From an uncultured Collinsella sp. (GTDB lineage: Bacteria > Actinomycetota > Coriobacteriia > Coriobacteriales > Coriobacteriaceae): a DNA stretch of 5,575 bases. The position numbers and the translations under genes are program-made. Shown piece after piece: positions 5,563-5,575 of the stretch. Position 1 is the first letter of the stretch. Each line of letters starts with the position of its first letter. The notes beneath the pieces are model-generated. The model searched no databases. It saw only the letters and a program-made list of their open reading frames with translations, and was not told the DNA's origin. Location of the stretch: assembly GCA_902478995.1 (NCBI GenBank), contig CABSNF010000099.1:1-5575 (forward strand), given 5' to 3'.

Positions 5563-5575
5563 CTGTCTCTTATAC
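5563..5575. other. Tn5/Nextera adapter remnant at the contig end (not genomic)
   Basis: The final 13 bases, CTGTCTCTTATAC, match the start of the Nextera transposase mosaic-end adapter as read from an insert. They interrupt selD exactly where the conserved residues before DPQTSGGLL should continue. This is untrimmed library sequence, not biology. Confidence 0.92.

Overview
The window reads as part of a draft assembly from a fairly high-GC actinobacterium. Gene content and codon choice suggest the Coriobacteriia, possibly Collinsella; this is an inference, not a proven assignment. The right edge is a contig end, because the last 13 bases match the Tn5/Nextera mosaic end. The leftmost 158 bases are the tail of a plus-strand gene I cannot identify. 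Every other gene is on the minus strand, so the window reads most naturally from right to left.

Right part (about 3260-5562): a selenium-handling operon in the order selD (3' end only), yedF, a DUF3343 small protein and a class-V aminotransferase-fold cysteine desulfurase. The spacings are 61 nt, 19 nt and a 4-nt ATGA overlap. Comparative genomics has linked this gene set to selenophosphate supply, notably for selenium-dependent molybdenum hydroxylases. In the inferred scheme, the desulfurase mobilises S or Se, YedF and DUF3343 carry or donate it, and SelD activates selenide. A strong intrinsic terminator closes the operon.

Middle (1586-3240): brnQ, a branched-chain amino acid:cation symporter, starts only 20 nt after that terminator's U-tract. 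This leaves almost no room for a private promoter and suggests readthrough or attenuation. Downstream are a near-consensus promoter, tRNA-Pro(UGG), tRNA-Gly(UCC), both with encoded CCA ends, and an intrinsic terminator.

Left part (190-1570): one gene for an AbiEi-like protein fused to a DUF559/Vsr-like nuclease fold. It is bracketed by two inverted copies of a roughly 95-bp element built on a perfect 21-26 bp palindromic stem. No AbiEii toxin partner, transposase or integrase is visible. This palindrome-gene-palindrome cassette beside the tRNA pair is the least explained part of the window and the best candidate for something undescribed.
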